Source of the DNA: Macrosoma leucophasiata
Lineage: Eukaryota > Arthropoda > Insecta > Lepidoptera > Hedylidae
DNA length: 64,000 nucleotides
Reading direction: 5' to 3'
Assembly (NCBI GenBank): GCA_036365455.1
Contig: JAWQUS010000017.1
Coordinates: 12,710,001 to 12,774,000, forward strand
The position numbers and the translations under genes are program-made. The notes beneath the pieces were generated by a model. That model was given only the letters and a program-made list of their open reading frames with translations. It made no database searches and was not told the origin of the DNA. Shown here piece after piece: positions 12,024-23,075 of the stretch. The number at the start of each line of letters is the position of its first letter. Positions within the stretch are counted from its first letter, which is position 1.

Positions 12024-13036
12024 ATAGGGATGGCGATCTGTGATCGATTACTTTGAAGATCGAGTTTTCGGTCCAAAAAACCGATCTAGTGAATCGATAC
12101 TATACCCTGGAAAATCGAAGATCGATCTTTTCGCTTTATTACATGTCATGGTAGTGACCCGCTCCGGCTTCTCACGGGGTAACGTTTATTATATTGTTAG
12201 GACGCGCTGATTTCTTTGTCATAAACCGTGATATCTCGGAAAATATTACGCCGAAATAAATAAATTACAAATATAAAAAAATCCTCAGAAAACTCTCATT
12301 CCAACATTTTAAACAGAAATTAAATCCGTTCACAGCTTTCCAAGATTAGCGCATACATGCAGATAGAAAAAATAGGGGAACTTTATAATATGTACTGATA
12401 GTGACGAGTGATGAGGAAGTGATAGGAAGTATACTACAGTAAAAAGAGATGCGACTCATAAAATAAGATTTAGCGGATGGAGGAAGCATTATGCCAGCAT
12501 TGAACACCGTTGAGGTGTTTTTTTGTGTTTTCCTTGGATTTTAGTAAAAATAAATCCAAATCGAAAATAGATCGATTGATCTCCGATCAATCAATATATA
12601 TATTTTTTAGTCTTAGGAATCGGCGTGCATGTATGAAGAGAATGATGAAGGTAGACGAGGCACGAGAGGTTTGTCTGAACCGGGATATCTGGCGCTCTAC
12701 ACTCTCTGCCTACCCCGTTAGGGACCTGGCGTGAAGATACATACATACATACATGAATATATAAATTTTTCATCATTATTTATTTATAATGTAATTTGTA
12801 TGCCAGCCAGTGTATGGTGAAATATGAGGAATGAAATTAATGTATTACGTATGTAACATCAAAATGTACCGATATTTCTAGCAAATAAATAATTACAAGT
12901 TCACAATTTTAATTTTTCAACATCGATAAATTTTGTAAATAGATATTTTTGATGATTTGATCGATTTAGCTGTGGATCAATCTTTAATACTTCAATTCGA
13001 GAATCGATCTTTTTCAGAAAGAATCAGCATCCCTAT
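12024..13036. mobile_element. Candidate hAT-like non-autonomous element, GATCGAT-rich
   Basis: The outer ends are inverted (TAGGGATG at the left, CATCCCTA at the right), a start seen in many hAT elements. Both subterminal regions are rich in GATCGAT words (12033-12130 and 12955-13010). No convincing 8-bp target duplication was found. A shorter repeat (12615-12740) sits inside. Confidence 0.35.
12615..12740 (+). repeat. Dispersed repeat (ACCCCGTTAGGGACCTGGCG type)
   Basis: It holds gaggcacga, ccgggatatctggcgctctacac and ccccgttagggacctggcgt, ending in a (catA)n tail. The reverse complement recurs at 28565-28660. This fits a SINE-like unit with a simple-repeat tail. Confidence 0.6.
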
Positions 13037-13129
13037 TCATCTTTTTTTTTTATATAATTTGTCATGACCATAGATACAGAGTCTTTCAGTCGTATACATA
13101 TTGAATTTCACATTTCTTTAAATTAATGA

Positions 13130-13432
13130 ATATCCATATGGAAGATGACGATGATTAAATGCTTCCATGAGGAATATGATGAGATGATGGGGTGGCTCCA
13201 GTAAAGCGATGGGGACTTTACTGAAGTTTTTACGAAGTTTTGGAGGCAATACGAAAAATCACTTTTCACTTCATAATATCACTTTCTTACACTCTTGAAC
13301 ATTATCGAATGCTTTATGATAAAAATCCCACCATTTTTACACATAAAAACGCGACTATACACAAATTTCGAAAATAATATCACGCAGCGACACAGCTCTT
13401 TTCCGCGTTCCCGTCAAAACTCTCCCTATTCA
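13130..13432 (+). repeat. Dispersed repeat family B, copy 1
   Basis: It runs from aatatccatatggaagatgac to ttccgcgttcccg and closely matches 60785-61075. A 115-bp part appears reversed at about 44366-44480. It is non-coding. Confidence 0.8.
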
Positions 13433-14500
13433 TCAATTCACTAGTGTTAACAGAGTAATAAAATGAAAAACCACTATTTTCTACAATAATAAATTATTCA
13501 AGAGAACTGAAGGTTTTTTAATGGAATTAACTATGAACAGTGTTATGCATAGTAAGTTGATATTTTTGTGATGGTTAAATTAATCTTTTTTTTTGTAAAA
13601 AAATGCTATAGTATAATTTTCTATCCTTTTAGACACATTTATTTTACTACCATTCAGATGTTTAATGAATCTTATGGCAATTTTTTTACGTTACTAAATT
13701 TAAAAGAACACTGTGAGCACTTATGGCTTTGATATTTTATGCTTTTTTGATTTTATCACATTATAATGTACAGCTACGCTACCTGGGACCGAGACTTTAA
13801 CTACTACATTATAATACAATAAATTTAAAAAGCTTCTTTTTGTTTTGGATCTGACTAGATTTGTCATACCATTTTCATTAGTTGGGTGATATTTTAAATA
13901 AAAACGTGTCAATTTGTACTAAGATTCTAGGGCCTGAATCGACCGCAACGACCGCTTAGGCTGGAGCGCCTTCTGCGCTCGCCGATTGCCCGGTGAAGTA
14001 GACTAGTGCCGTCTCGAGACAGGCAGCCGACACAATGCCCGACCTAAAAAAAAAAAAAAGCAATGACTGCAAAGCCCTTTTTAACGTTCCACCTCTCCAG
14101 TATTATATATTAGTCTATGGTTCTACCTAAGCTTACAAAGGCCCGTGGTCGTCGTCGTCAAAGAGAATTTGAGAATGTCGAGGTGGAACGCGCCCAGATG
14201 ATATTTTACCAGTCTGTTTTCGTAATTTCCCAAAATCCAAATTAATTAATCCTGATTAATCCTCAAATTCAAATCACAAGGTTTTGGAGGAGAATTTCCA
14301 TAACGAAATTGTAATTTTTTTTACGTTTAATTTATGAAAAGCTATTTTTTTTTTAAAAAGACGTCTTGTTTCTTTTTTAATCGATTAAAATTTTATTCTA
14401 CTATTTTGTATCGATTACATTAATCTGGTACAACACTATACAAACGAGAAAAATAATCTGATGTGGCCCAATCATGTTCACTTGTGTTTTGTATCAAAGA
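13433..14500. other. Intergenic, upstream of the derlin gene
   Basis: It contains a repeat piece at about 13935-14010 (ccgattgcccggtgaagtagactag) shared with 17035-17065, and a T-rich stretch. No gene was seen. Confidence 0.5.
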
Positions 14501-14623
14501 AATGTTAATTTACTCACTTGAAATTCAACCATGAGTTCGTTGCAGATGGACTAAGATATTGTTTATGTTATCATTTGACGATATGTGGGAATCGTGACCT
14601 TTCGTTGCATAATAACTGTAATA

Positions 14624-17600
14624 ATGGCATATCAGACTCTCCTACAGGAATATATGTTTGTGCCCCCGGTAACCAGGGCTTACACCACTGCTTGTGTTAT
14701 CACTACATTGGCTGTAGTAAGTGGACATTCTCATGGCTTTTACTTGTACATATATCAATTTTATCATACCATTCTATTGATAAAATTAATTTTGTTGCAG
14801 CAATTGGATCTGGTCTCACCATTCCAACTATATTTTAACCCTTATCTAATATTGCGAAATTACCAACTATGGAGACTATTTACAACATTCCTGTTCTTTG
14901 GGAATTTAGGATTTAATTTTTTCTTTAACATGATATTTACATATAGATATTGCAGAATGCTGGAGGAAGGGTCATTTAGGGGGAGGACAGCTGATTTTGT
15001 TGTGATGTTTATCTTTGGTGGTGTGCTGATGATTGTATCCTTTTCAATATACAAAATATGTACATTTTATATGTGTAGTTATATCGACAAAGGTCTGAAG
15101 TGTTCACGCCACATAATCAATTCTTTAAATTCTTTGCAACTGTCTTTGTATCCATATATTTACCTCTGCATTTCCCTTCGGAGAGGTGGTACAGGTGTGA
15201 ACCTATCTATACTAATATAAAGAGGTAACTTTATTTTTTTTTTAAGTTTTTTTTGTAATGTTTTTGTACAAAAACTAATAGACCAATTTCAAAAATTCTT
15301 TCACCATTAGAAAGCTGCATCTTCACTGAGTAACAGGCTTTATTACATGCATGCATGTACATTACACCCATGTGAAACCGGGGCAAGCCATAAGTGTTGT
15401 TAATATTGAAGATTATTTACATGATTTACTTCACTTATGTGTTCCAGATATGTGCATTTTTTGTTAATCTTATATTTTTAGGACAAGCATTTACTATTAT
15501 GATTGTTTATGTGTGGTCACGAAGAAATGTCTTTGTGAGAATGAACTTCTTTGGGTTAATGAACTTCCAGGTAATATATTCGGTGTATTTTAATTCAGTA
15601 GCAACATGCTTACATAAAATGCCTTACACAAAGTTTTTAATATTGGAGTATCCATTAGAGATGAAACGGATTGTGTTTTGGCTATAAAGCCAAAGCACCA
15701 GGGTCGTATATTGCATTACACAACGCGATTAGTTTGATTTGAATATCATTGTTTCTAATTAATTTTAAGTATTCAAGTAGGTAATTAATTAATTAGATAG
15801 TCCTAAACTTGACTTCATGTAAGACAGACCTCTGTTCAAATCTTGAATAAACCTATACTTATAGTATAACTTGACCTATGATTCCTTTTAATCAGATATT
15901 CCTAACATCCTATATCTGCCGTAGTACGATAAACAAAAAATTGATACTACAACCAAAACTTTTGATATTATTAAAATAAACGGTGTTCTTAATTTATTAT
16001 ATCTACCTGATATTGATCCAGCCTGATATTAGCTCACTCTCTGGTATTCGGCCAGATCGTAAAAATAATGCCAAATAGGTCGGATACCGGATATCCATTT
16101 CATCTCTAATATCTATAATTATGATTATTTGTTTAATTTCAGGCCCCTTATCTCCCTTGGGTGTTGCTTGGGTTTTCAGTTTTACTTGGAAATGCAATAT
16201 CAGTAGACTTAGTTGGTATGGCTATAGGTCATATTTATTTTTTCATGGAAGATGTTCTCCCAAGACAAAGAGGTGGTCAAAAGTTTTTGAAAACACCACA
16301 GTTCCTGTAAGTATTTACATAGTGAATGGTTCTAATGTTTTTTTTTATGTAATGAAGGTGGTTAACATGCATGGAGTTCATAATGATGTTAAGTGATGAC
16401 TGCAGCCTATAGACAGCCACACAAAGACCAGAGGTCAAAATGCACATGCATTGCCAACCCTGAGACCTTAGTAATTGTCTCTGTGATAGTTATTATGAAG
16501 ACTCGTTGATAGTTATTTAAAAAAAAAATATATATATTGACATCCTGGGTACAAGTGTTTAATTCAAACAGTAAATGTCTTCTCCTATGATGAAAATCCT
16601 GATCGTTGAGGGGTGTCTACCCTGAACTCCTACTCACCTTTTTACTAAAATCACCCATGTGTAAATTTCTTTTTTTTACTGCAAATTGTATGGATGGTTG
16701 ATAGCAGTCAGTAACCAGCAGGCAAACTGGGCTCCTTTCACACCAGCGATAAGTATTGTGGCATAGAATGGCGCATGTCGCCTTCAGCTTGGCTCCGTTG
16801 TCATCCAGTTTGCACCCACTGAAGGGACCTTAAGATTTTCATAATTACAGCAGTTTTCTATGTATTTGGTGTCCTACATGCTCATTGCTTTGTGGTTACC
16901 ACCAACCAATGAGTAAAGCAAAAGTTGCATCGCCTCTAATGGTATACGTCTTCGTGTGACGCCTTAAGCCGAGGATTGGACCCACAGGGGTCTCCCTTCG
17001 TCAGTTGTGTTAAGGCTGACGAAGGCCCTTTGCGCTCTCCAATTGCCCGGTGAAGTAGACTAGTTTCGTGCCGCTTACGACTGAAATAACGATGATGAAA
17101 ATAGCGATGATTTTACTTCCGCTTTTGCTTTTATACCATCTAAGGTTCAGTAATAGCAGCAGTCGGTTTTTATAGCTGGTGCACTCCAATGCGGAACGAG
17201 AAATATAAAAGCGGCCAAATGCGAGTCCTACTCACGGTCACGGGGTTCCGTACACTTAATTTGTTTCCTATATTATCATAAATACTAGACTTCTTATAAG
17301 TTTTCCCGTAATCTATAAATAAAGGACTATTTTTGGACCGCTTCAAAGTTGCCTGTATCCTGTAAGTCGTTGTCCTACATCTAACGCCAACGAATCTGAT
17401 ATAGAAAATATTGCTTGGCTTAATATTTGGATAATGGCTGAATACTTAACAATTCTCTATAGTGGTTTCTGTCCTCAATTCGAGGAATTTCATATGGGTG
17501 TTGATACGAGTGATACCAGTCGCTGTAATTGTTTCCAGTAAGAAGCTGTTTGATCCAGCACCGGAAGAGCCAGACTATGAGCCCCTCCCAGACTTAGCCA

Positions 17601-17674
17601 ATGTTAGACCCGGCGGCTTTGACTGGCGCCGTCAAAATGAAAATGTTCCTGATAATGAAAATGAAAACAGATAA
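14624..17674 (+). CDS. Derlin-2-type ER-associated degradation protein, 5 coding exons
   Basis: Coding exons: 14624-14716, 14801-15034, 15448-15570, 16143-16306, 17539-17674. All introns are GT-AG and phases agree (the last junction splits a CTT Leu codon), giving 249 residues against 239 in human Derlin-2. Derlins are rhomboid-fold pseudoproteases of the ER membrane that work in retrotranslocation of misfolded proteins with p97/VCP. Supporting stretches are [12 protein letters not shown], the WR motif in [45 protein letters not shown] and [17 protein letters not shown] GxxxG lies in [12 protein letters not shown]. The last exon ([24 protein letters not shown]) keeps the RPGGF context, but the expected p97-binding SHP motif after it is not recognisable. 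The start ATG matches the conserved MAYQ N-terminus. Confidence 0.95.
16336..16500 (+). repeat. Dispersed repeat family A, partial copy in derlin intron 4
   Basis: It shares gatgttaagtgatgactgcagcctatag and the following acacaaagaccagaggtcaaaatgca with 33320-33420 and 46435-46530. The 3' half of the family is absent here. Confidence 0.75.
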
Positions 17675-17805
17675 AAACGTTATTGAATGTACAAATTGTC
17701 TCGTTGAGTGCCTGTTTCACAATCGTCAGTTATCTCACATGGAGATTTATTTATTTCTGTTATGAAAATATAAACAATTGTGAAACAAAACCTAAAAGTA
17801 TTTAA

Positions 17806-17843
17806 GTGTAAACAATAAAATATATTTATTTTATTGTTTACAC
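17806..17843. terminator. Palindromic polyadenylation region after derlin
   Basis: Two perfect 17-bp arms around a 4-nt centre (GTGTAAACAATAAAATA, then its reverse complement) place an AATAAA signal on both strands. It lies about 140 nt past the derlin stop, where a poly(A) signal is expected. Confidence 0.6.
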
Positions 17844-17939
17844 GTGAAGGCCAAAAAGTTTAATATTGTGATGATGATAAATAAATATCGTATTCGATAA
17901 CTGGGACCTTTTTCAAAGGCAGCGATGTTCACCCCGTGC

Positions 17940-18235
17940 TCTAATAATGCTTACAGTATCCAACAAGAAATAATGCGCATCGACTTTAGGAAGTCACTAG
18001 TGTTTTATATTGTCGGCTTTTTTCTGATCTGTAGAGCGTTATCTCTTTCGCACCGTATCTATGTGACACTTTTCGACCAAATTGAAATATCAATATGATC
18101 GACAAACGTCACATAGATATCTACCAATACCGGATTATCACTATCAGTGCTTACGTAGGCAGTGTGCAGCAGAGATAAGCCGCTACGAAGTCTATACAAA
18201 CCGATTGTCTCTTTCGTAGGCTCGATGTGTAATAT
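17940..18235 (+). repeat. Dispersed repeat family C, copy 1
   Basis: Elements such as gtatccaacaagaaataatg, gagcgttatctctttcgcac, gacaaacgtcaca and gcttacgtaggcagtgtgcagcagagataa recur in reverse order and complement at 29195-29385. A piece also recurs at 29690-29775. Confidence 0.7.
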
Positions 18236-19938
18236 ATTTTATTTAAAGAAAAATGGAAAGAAAAATGACAAAGCCAGAAATTATATAGAACTTTGACCCA
18301 CTTGAAAACAGTTATTTACCAGCACGGAAAATACATCTTTTTGCTGAGATTTAATCACTGATTTAAACCTGTAGTTTGTGTGTAAACCTAAGACATGTCG
18401 TGCATGGCACGGCCGCAGTAATACACATTTGGTAAAGTACACACAGTAAGGCAAGAGACATGGTCCATACAGCCTGGAAGTATAAAATCATTCTGATTTC
18501 TGTCAAACTTTACGTTGAGTATAAATAAAGTATTTTATATTTAAAGAACAGTTCTTTGATATAAGTACCTAGGTTTGTTGTTGCTATTTTATTTAAGTAC
18601 AATCCTTTTTCGGGTAGATCGAAAATCTGACAGTAGAAATATTGACCGATACCTACATTGTCAACGTTTCAATAGTAAAAACAGCGTTTGTAATTATTTA
18701 AAAGTAATGTTTATATTAATTACACCTACGAAAATAATATGTTTCGATTAAAACTAACTTTGAGTGATTAAAACTTGAGTTAGAACGTTTTAAAGTACTT
18801 TATTGTTATTTTGAGTAATGCAATTGATTGCGATTCTAATTAGGAACAACCATATTCAAGACTTTTTTAACGTAATTATTAACTTCAAGTTACACAGAAA
18901 AAAGATCTATTAACTAAGAATTCTATTTTCATAACATAGTTTTTCTTTAATTTACATTTCGTGTAAATGGTGGGTCACAATCTGTCATTGTCATTTGACT
19001 TCAGGCGAGACTTCGATGTGTAATATTTCTATTCTAATGCTAGTTAGGTACTGTACCTACCAATTTCAATGCAGTCATTCGGTTCTCATTCCTGTAACTT
19101 GAAACAGTGTAGCATTTAATTGATGGACTGCGTAACATGTAGGTTTTTTTGAGTAATGACGAGATCTAATATTTGAAACAGATTATGTCCCAGTTTCATA
19201 CATTATGTGTAAATATACTATAATTATGTATGTATTTTGTTTCCCTAAGATTTGTCATAGAGGTTTGTGAATATACATATGAGAATGATCAGTACTTTTT
19301 TAATTTCTTCCCATTATTCAATCTCTTAGTTGATGGTCAACAAGTCAACGGTACCTAACTGTACATCAGAGACTTCTGATAGCAGGTAATTGAAACTACG
19401 ACACAGGACAGAACTTTTGGTCTTGCTTGATATATTGACGAAAGGCTAATCATTGGGTAGGTTGGTCTTGAGTGACGTGGTGCCCACCCCAAATTTCTAC
19501 TAAGAGCCTAAACTACAAAGCTGAAATTCGCTACACATGCGATGCGACCCTTGGTAAACGTCTATAATCGCTCATGCACATAATAAAAGGCAACATTTTA
19601 TTTTATAGTTTTATTTGTAATTGATCTACATAATTTATTTGGATATTGTACAGTTTTCGTAAATTATTTCAATTCAACATTCACAACAATACAGCTGGTA
19701 CTCGCGAAACGTGCGTTCCGCGCGTATAAATTAGGTCAAAATAGTATACGATAGCGCAGACATTAATATAATACAATAGTATGTTAAAGTTTAGAAATTA
19801 TTTTTATCTTTAGTGATATCTTTTGGTGTTATTGCGTGTTTTGATCACGTGACATTTCTATAGGATCAGTCAAGTCATATGATCAATACATCCGAAACTA
19901 TGAACATCATACCTAAAACATGTGCATGCTTTTAAATT
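18236..19938. other. Intergenic, AT-rich, no gene seen
   Basis: I find no protein-like ORF, RNA gene or clear element in this stretch. Confidence 0.5.
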
Positions 19939-19941
19939 TTA

Positions 19942-20086
19942 GCCTGGGTTGCACCACACCATTTGTTAAAAATAAAGCTGTTGTAACATTTCACATCCTT
20001 TTCTAACTTACAGAAATCTGTTAAAGTTACAACAGGATGTGAAAATTTTACAGTAACTTTAACAAAAGTCGTTGTGCTACCCAGGC
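19942..20086. mobile_element. MITE of 145 bp with TTA target duplication
   Basis: Inverted ends GCCTGGGTTGCACCAC and GTTGTGCTACCCAGGC are flanked by TTA on each side (19939-19941, 20087-20089). The interior also folds (ctgttaaagttac against gtaactttaaca). A shorter relative lies at 54194-54290. Confidence 0.8.
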
Positions 20087-20089
20087 TTA

Positions 20090-23007
20090 GTAGAAGATAT
20101 CGTTCCAGCATCTATAATCTTCAACTTAATCTCATGACAACTGTCACAGCAATATCATTGATCACAATATGGTAACGATTTAGCAACCATCTGAGGCCAT
20201 AGCTATTTATATCAAGTTGGATGCACAACAAAAAAAAACTTGTTTTCTGTTAAGCAATTTATGTTACGTTTAAAAGTGGAACATCATTTCAGTTGTGCAA
20301 ACAATAATACAATATTATTATACATACATACATAATTTAATTTTTAAGATAGGAAAAGAGTACATAGCCTTAATGATTTTATCGAATATGAATTCTAAAT
20401 AATTTACAAGTTGCGTAATAACAGGTGCATCTACTACTCCATAAGAAATACGTATTTTTGTTATCATATTGTGACTTTTGTATTTATTAGTAATCAAAAC
20501 ATCCATCTATGTCAATTAAAAATTCCGAAAACTGTGTCTAAATACCAACATACATATTATTATCCAGAAATATTTAGCGTATTCATAATTATACATAAGT
20601 ACTTATTTACCGAAATATGTAGGTACCTACGTTAACACGGAATGGGTGGACCAAATGATGTAATATAACTTATGTTCATAGACATTTTTAGTGATTTTTT
20701 GATAAAACGTGGGTCTGAAAAATAAAAAAAATCTTTGTTATATACCCGGTTGTTCTCATATCCAAAATGTACGTATATCGAATTTTTAATTTTAAATATA
20801 AATCAAGTATCATTTTGATGTTGATGTATAATATATGTCATATATTTTGCTGCGCAATTTTAACATATTTTAGTTCTAAATGCGTTATGATTCGTATGTA
20901 TTAATACTTTAAATATTTATTTTATAATATAATATCTGTTATAAAAACAATCTCCGTAAATCTCTAATACAAAAGGTACGATAGTGATGAACTCAACCAA
21001 TGAAATAGATCCACCCTCCGTATTCATCGTGTGCATTAAACAAATCAAATTTTAATTTTACTACAGTAGTGTTATTTTACCTTTAAATTGTTGTGTCAGC
21101 TTTGAACTAAGGGCAAATTTCACAGTTAACTCTGAGAATTGTGATTAATAAAACGCGTTGCCGCTTATCTAACTTAAATGCAATTTCAATAAAACACGAT
21201 CAAATTTCGTCGGTGTAATCCAAATAGTGTTATTGAACATGTTTATGAACGTAAAACGCGTTTTACAAGAGATGATTGCGTTTTATTACGACGGTGAAAT
21301 CGCCCCTAAGTTATTTAAATTGATTGAAGATTCGCTTCCATTAAGGCAAGGCTAGCAAAGATCAGTCAATCGCTTGCGACTGTTTACCTTCGGTCGTTAA
21401 AGTTTTAAATTAAACAAATAATATTTTAATTTAACATTAATCCAGGACCAATTGTTTAGCAAAGAAATCGTAAGATTAGACGATAAAAAAAGTAGGCAAA
21501 TGCACATGTAGTTGTGTAAAATTCACTTAAAATGAGCTATTTTTAATTTGTAACAAAAACAAATATGTGGGCAAGATTTAGTTATTGCCCATATATCATA
21601 ATAATAAATTGTAGAAATAAAATACACAGAACCGCTGTTAGTTGCAATTTCACAAATATGTTATCATAACATCATTAATTTATAGTAACAACAAGAACAG
21701 TAAAACTAGTATCAGTCTTCATTCAAACATCATCACACTCATTCCATTAACTAATATCCCCCACAAATCATAAAAATATATAGGTACATACTAAATTAGA
21801 ACATCGTAATATCGTTTTTTAAGAAATAGTTATTCTGGTGTATGGTATGTACCTACGTCATTGTATGTAATTCGGTATTCTACACAATGCTTGAACCGAA
21901 CAATGAATGAAATGAACCTTCGCTATAACGAACATATATTTCCTTGCCTTTTATTTCTATTCTTCGAAAAAAGGAAACAGGAATTGGGTGACATTTTCTT
22001 GCTATTTTGTTTGTTGCTTTTATTGTAAGTGGTATTTACTGCAGATAATTTATGATTATTTGTCATGCGTGACAGCTTAAAAATGTTTAATTGTTAAACA
22101 CAGCTGAATAAACTAAATGTCATAAACATTTACTGTGTGTGTTAAATATTTATTTGTACCCTGAATGGGCAATGATGATCGTTATGTGTCAATAGTCAAT
22201 ACGTATAATATAATGCCAAAGAAAAGTAATAATAAAATCGTGTTATGCTCGTAATAATGTTGTATAATAATCTCATTGTTGTTATTGTGTTGAATTGGTT
22301 CAGAATAGCTATGGTACAGTCAGGCAATTCAAACAAATATAGCTTTATTACCACCGCATAAGGTGATCATGTGGTCTGGCAGCCTGTTCCCTTATAGTAC
22401 ATCAATCTGTATCAATACTATCAATCTACACCTGGTGTTCCACACAATATGAAGATGGCTTGCCGTGTCTTAGTTTTGTATCGACCTAACAGTTTACATA
22501 GGACCCCAAGGTATATTGTAGAATGTCGAATTACACACGTTAACGCTGACGTACAAAACCAGAAATGTATTTTTCAATCTTTTACAATACTTTTCTAAGA
22601 GGTATACGTGTATTCTATAAAAATTGCACGAAACAATTTTCGTTATTTTTTCGAATAATGATTTTATTAAGCAAACCAAATGGTTGAACTATTTTTGTTC
22701 AAATATTAATTGCGCAAAATGAACGTTATGCATGTTGCAATATTTATTGAAATTAGGTATATTTCAGTGACATGATAACAATAGATTGCTTATTAACAAA
22801 ACTTACATCTCCATATCACGGATGTGACTAGTGTTCCTGTGCATTGTTCTTTGAAAAAAAGAATCAGATCTAAGCCTCTTAGTAAGTTTTAAATTTCACT
22901 AGAAGTAAATGTTTCTTAAATATAATTTCGATAGTGGGATCGTGTCTTGAATGAGACCTAACGAAGTACTTGCATTAATTTGACCAAATATTATTATTTT
23001 TGGTTTC
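20090..23007. other. Intergenic, AT-rich, no gene seen
   Basis: Low-complexity AT-rich DNA without supported coding or RNA features. Confidence 0.5.
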
Positions 23008-23017
23008 TTTATTTATT
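23008..23017 (-). terminator. Probable polyadenylation signals of the PTC7-like gene
   Basis: Two overlapping AATAAA signals lie on the minus strand, about 60-70 nt past the stop codon of the PTC7-like gene. Confidence 0.55.
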
Positions 23018-23075
23018 ACTAATTTTGCAATGTCTAAATCTGTTCCTATAACCTATAAATCACATGAGGACATCT

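Noticed and set aside
14518..14838. 106-codon ORF overlapping derlin exon 1
   Set aside because: Wrong frame; it runs through the intron and contains no derlin residues. Exon 1 is in the frame starting at 14624.
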